A stretch of DNA of 64,000 nucleotides from Marinobacter confluentis (lineage in GTDB: Bacteria > Pseudomonadota > Gammaproteobacteria > Pseudomonadales > Oleiphilaceae). Under the pieces are notes generated by a model that did not search any database, was not told where the DNA came from, and was given only the letters and a program-made list of their open reading frames with translations. The stretch lies in contig NZ_SRPF01000001.1 of assembly GCF_004785685.1 (NCBI RefSeq), positions 992,001-1,056,000 of the forward strand, written 5' to 3'. Numbering within the stretch: the stretch's first letter is position 1; every line of letters begins with the position of its first letter. This document shows, piece after piece, positions 59,967 to 64,000 of the stretch. A program made the translations under genes and the position numbers.

Positions 59967-60821
59967 ATGCAGGTTAATGCAAAGCGCTCAATCATCATAA
60001 TTGCCATCGCCTCGCTTCTTGTGGGCGGCGTTGCGGTCTGGCTGTCTGCCCAGTATATCCAGGGGCGTGTATCCGGCATGCAGGAAGAACTGGAAAGCAA
60101 GTACGATCTGATGCCCGTGATTGCCGCTGGTCCAACCATGGAGCAAGGCGCCAAGATCACCCGCCAGAACCTGATCGTGAAGGAGCTACCCAGAAAGTTC
60201 ATTCCGTCGCAGGCGCTGCATCCCAGGCAACTGGAAAAGATCCAGGGTGCAAATCTGGTCGTGGATGTGGAAGCCGGTCAGCCCATTCTTTCCAACTATG
60301 TCAGCCGCGGCATCATCAGCCAGGGAACCTTCTCCGGTCAGATTACGGATGGCATGCGAGCGGTCACTTTTCCGGTTGACGTGGTGTCCTCGGTTGGCGG
60401 GCTGCTCAACCCGGGCGACAACATTGACCTGATGGCAACCATGAGAATGCAGAATCAGGAAGGCATCGTCACCCTGCCCCTGCTGGATAACCTTGACATT
60501 CTTGCTGTCGGTGAGGTTTACCAGGGCGCTAACGACCGCCGCTACCAGCACATTACCCTGGAAGTTTCCCCGAAAGACGCAGCGCGACTGCTGCAGGCAA
60601 GACAACAAGGGTCGCTCACGGCAGTGCTGCGCTCGCCCGAGGACAGCGATTCCGGCTTTGATAGCGCGATGACGGCAAGCGCACTTTTTGACGGGCCCTT
60701 CAGCAAGTATTTCAGCCAGCCCGAACCAACACCGGCCCCGATTCTTCCGCCACAACCGACGACTCCGCGCGTCGAGCCGCCCAGAAACATTGACCTGATC
60801 ATCGGGGGAACCGGCCAATGA
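59967..60821 (+). CDS. cpaB: Tad pilus assembly protein CpaB/RcpC
   Basis: The 284-residue protein has an N-terminal membrane segment (SIIIIAIASLLVGGVAVWLS) and a SAF-type domain (AAGPTMEQGAKITRQNLIVK, then RAVTFPVDVVSSVGGLLNPG). CpaB/RcpC is a periplasmic part of the Tad machine that works with the secretin. The proline-rich C-terminus is typical. It overlaps cpaC by 4 bp. Confidence 0.92.
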   Translation: MQVNAKRSIIIIAIASLLVGGVAVWLSAQYIQGRVSGMQEELESKYDLMPVIAAGPTMEQGAKITRQNLIVKELPRKFIPSQALHPRQLEKIQGANLVVDVEAGQPILSNYVSRGIISQGTFSGQITDGMRAVTFPVDVVSSVGGLLNPGDNIDLMATMRMQNQEGIVTLPLLDNLDILAVGEVYQGANDRRYQHITLEVSPKDAARLLQARQQGSLTAVLRSPEDSDSGFDSAMTASALFDGPFSKYFSQPEPTPAPILPPQPTTPRVEPPRNIDLIIGGTGQ

Positions 60822-62149
60822 AACTGCATACTCAACGGATAACGCCAGCCTGTCGCCGCCTGGCAGAAATCGCCTGCCTGGTTCTAGCCATGATGTTGAT
60901 GAGTTCGACACCAGCGACCGCCCATAACCTTTCCGTTCCGGTTGGCTTTACCCACCTGATGGACGTTCCCGGCGTCACCCGAGTCGCCATCGGTGATGGC
61001 GAGCTCGCTGAGGTTCACGCGCTTAACGAAACCGAAGAGGTGCTGGTCATTGGCCTGGTGCCCGGTTCCACCGACCTTCGGGTCTGGACCGATGACGGTG
61101 AGCAGCACCGTCACCGGCTAACGGTAGGATCCTCAGAAGCAAAGGTCTCCAGCGAAAAACTCCAGAGCCTGCTTGGTGAGCTTGAAGGCATCGAAATGCG
61201 GGAAATGGGCAACGGCGACATACTGCTCTACGGTCAGGCGCTTCGCCCCCAGGACGCCGCACTGATCGAAGCCCTGGCTGAGCGCTATGACGAAGTCATT
61301 AGCGAAGTGACGGTTTCCGAGGTTCTGGCCAAACCGACAATTAACCTGAATGCCCGCATTATCGAGGTTCGCCGCAACGGTCTGACCCAGCTGGGCATAG
61401 ACTGGGCGGACACCCTCGCGGGCCCGGAAGTGGCCACCGTCAATGACTGGAGCACCAATTCCCTGTTCAGGCCAGCCTTGCCCAGCGGCGTCCAGGCACC
61501 TTCATCGCTCACCGTTCCACTGGACGCTGGCAGCCAGAGCTATTTCGGCTGGTCCACCCGGGTAACCTCGGCGATTAACCTGCTTGCCAGCGATGGCGTT
61601 GCCCGCCTGCTGGCCGAGCCCCAGGTGTCGGTTGTCAGCGGCAAGGAAGCGCGCTTTGTGGTGGGCGGCGAGATTCCCATCAGTGCGGTGGACACCAACG
61701 GCCAGCTGCGGATTGAGTACAAGGATTACGGCATCATTCTGGAAATTGAACCCATCGCTGATGGCGCCGGCGGCCTGATCAATACCCGTATTGGCGTTGA
61801 GGTCAGCTCCATCGATGGTTCGGTCAGCATCAACGGCATCCCCGGGATCGTCTCCCGCAAAACAGACACCCATGTCAGTCTTCTGAGCGGCGAGAGCTTC
61901 ATTGTGTCCGGGCTTCTGAGCAGCGAAGAGTCCAAGGACGTGGATAAAGTGCCAGGCCTTGGCAACATTCCGATCCTGGGCGAACTGTTCAAATCACGTG
62001 CCTTCCAGAATAACGAGACGGAGCTGCTGGTCCTGGTCCGGCCGACCATTGTGTCTGCCATCGACGACGTCAACCAGCAACGTCTCGACCAATTTGACGA
62101 CCTGGTTAATGAATCAGGCGATTCCGTTCAGTTCAGCCTTTACGATTGA
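60818..62149 (+). CDS. cpaC: Tad pilus secretin CpaC/RcpA
   Basis: The 443-residue outer-membrane channel has a signal peptide ending STPATAHN, an N-terminal pilus-formation region (VTRVAIGDGELAEVHALNET), an N0/BON-like region, and the secretin core (VARLLAEPQVSVVSGKEARF, then VVGGEIPISAVDT; VPGLGNIPILGELFKSRAFQ). The final secretin motif ELLVLVRPTIVSAIDD is present. Confidence 0.94.
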   Translation: MKLHTQRITPACRRLAEIACLVLAMMLMSSTPATAHNLSVPVGFTHLMDVPGVTRVAIGDGELAEVHALNETEEVLVIGLVPGSTDLRVWTDDGEQHRHRLTVGSSEAKVSSEKLQSLLGELEGIEMREMGNGDILLYGQALRPQDAALIEALAERYDEVISEVTVSEVLAKPTINLNARIIEVRRNGLTQLGIDWADTLAGPEVATVNDWSTNSLFRPALPSGVQAPSSLTVPLDAGSQSYFGWSTRVTSAINLLASDGVARLLAEPQVSVVSGKEARFVVGGEIPISAVDTNGQLRIEYKDYGIILEIEPIADGAGGLINTRIGVEVSSIDGSVSINGIPGIVSRKTDTHVSLLSGESFIVSGLLSSEESKDVDKVPGLGNIPILGELFKSRAFQNNETELLVLVRPTIVSAIDDVNQQRLDQFDDLVNESGDSVQFSLYD

Positions 62150-62161
62150 GGAACCAGGCCT

Positions 62162-63798
<1,637 letters not shown>

Positions 63799-63802
<4 letters not shown>

Positions 63803-64000
63803 TTCTTGTACTCACTCTGATCGCTGTCGCCGCCATTACATTGTGCCTGACCCTGTTACTGATCGGACGGCAGTCTATCAACTGGTACAGCAAGCGGGTG
63901 GTTGATTCGGCCGTGTCCGACCTTGAGGGCGCGTTCATGTTCGTCAGCCCCAGCAAGCTGCTGCTTGTCAGTATTGCGGGCACCATCCTGCTTTCTGTGC
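63799..64000 (+). CDS. tadB: TadB-like Tad pilus inner-membrane protein (partial, continues past the window)
   Basis: About 67 residues are visible, starting with a hydrophobic segment (MILVLTLIAVAAITLCLTLL), then SINWYSKRVVDSAVSDLEGA and a second hydrophobic run. The ATG overlaps the tadA stop (ATGA). Position and topology fit TadB, the membrane platform of the Tad machine. Confidence 0.75.

Overview
The window looks like the chromosome of a GC-rich, motile, free-living marine gammaproteobacterium, most likely Marinobacter or a close relative. This is inferred from gene content: a Pseudomonas-like flagellar layout with two sigma-54 promoters, a split class II ribonucleotide reductase (nrdJa/nrdJb), type II QueF, a TRAP transporter and a Tad pilus locus. 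No rRNA, tRNA, CRISPR array, prophage or IS element was recognised.

Layout. 1-5.8 kb: flagellar rod/hook genes flgH(partial)-G-F and flgE-D-C-B on the minus strand, each group behind a near-consensus -24/-12 promoter. 5.9-16.8 kb: housekeeping genes (nitroreductase, membrane adenylate cyclase, queF, ABC-2 exporter, lipoproteins, a degenerate HD-GYP protein, PilZ, thioesterase, acyl-CoA synthetase). 17-20.3 kb: nrdJa-nrdJb, with NrdR-box-like palindromes upstream and a terminator downstream.

20.5-24.2 kb is the most unusual part: an AT-richer run of promoterless genes separated by attC recombination sites. The first base pairs of each of the first four cassettes are exactly complementary to the start of that cassette's own attC, which defines cassette ends to the base. 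No integrase is present, so this is a cluster of attC sites lacking an integrase (CALIN) or the far part of a larger integron. Its cargo includes a SIR2-like protein and a winged-helix-like/nucleoside-deoxyribosyltransferase-like protein, both credible anti-phage candidates, plus membrane/coiled-coil proteins.

24.3-38 kb: metabolic and stress genes, a decayed methyltransferase gene, a Rho paralogue without the N-terminal RNA-binding domain, a thioredoxin-like pair, and a catabolic cluster (class III CoA-transferase, LysR, TRAP DctPQM, PuuE/NodB-type deacetylase) around an AT-rich regulatory region with an 11-bp inverted repeat. 38-48 kb: a YbbA/YbbP-type ABC system, histone-deacetylase-family protein, LemA/TPM operon, a family 3 solute-binding protein, and a large lipoprotein that shares an N-terminal module with the one at 10.8 kb.

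48.2-64 kb: a structured 600-bp non-coding stretch, a 1633-residue protein of unknown function with an OmpA-like C-terminal domain, an AraC regulator, then a Tad/Flp (type IVc) pilus locus: TadG-like, Flp pilin, TadE-like, a secreted unknown, a second Flp-like pseudopilin in an overlapping frame, CpaB/RcpC, CpaC/RcpA secretin, an FHA-TadA fusion ATPase, and TadB running off the right end. A related sequence motif precedes both the TadG-like gene and flp and could be the binding site of the local regulator.
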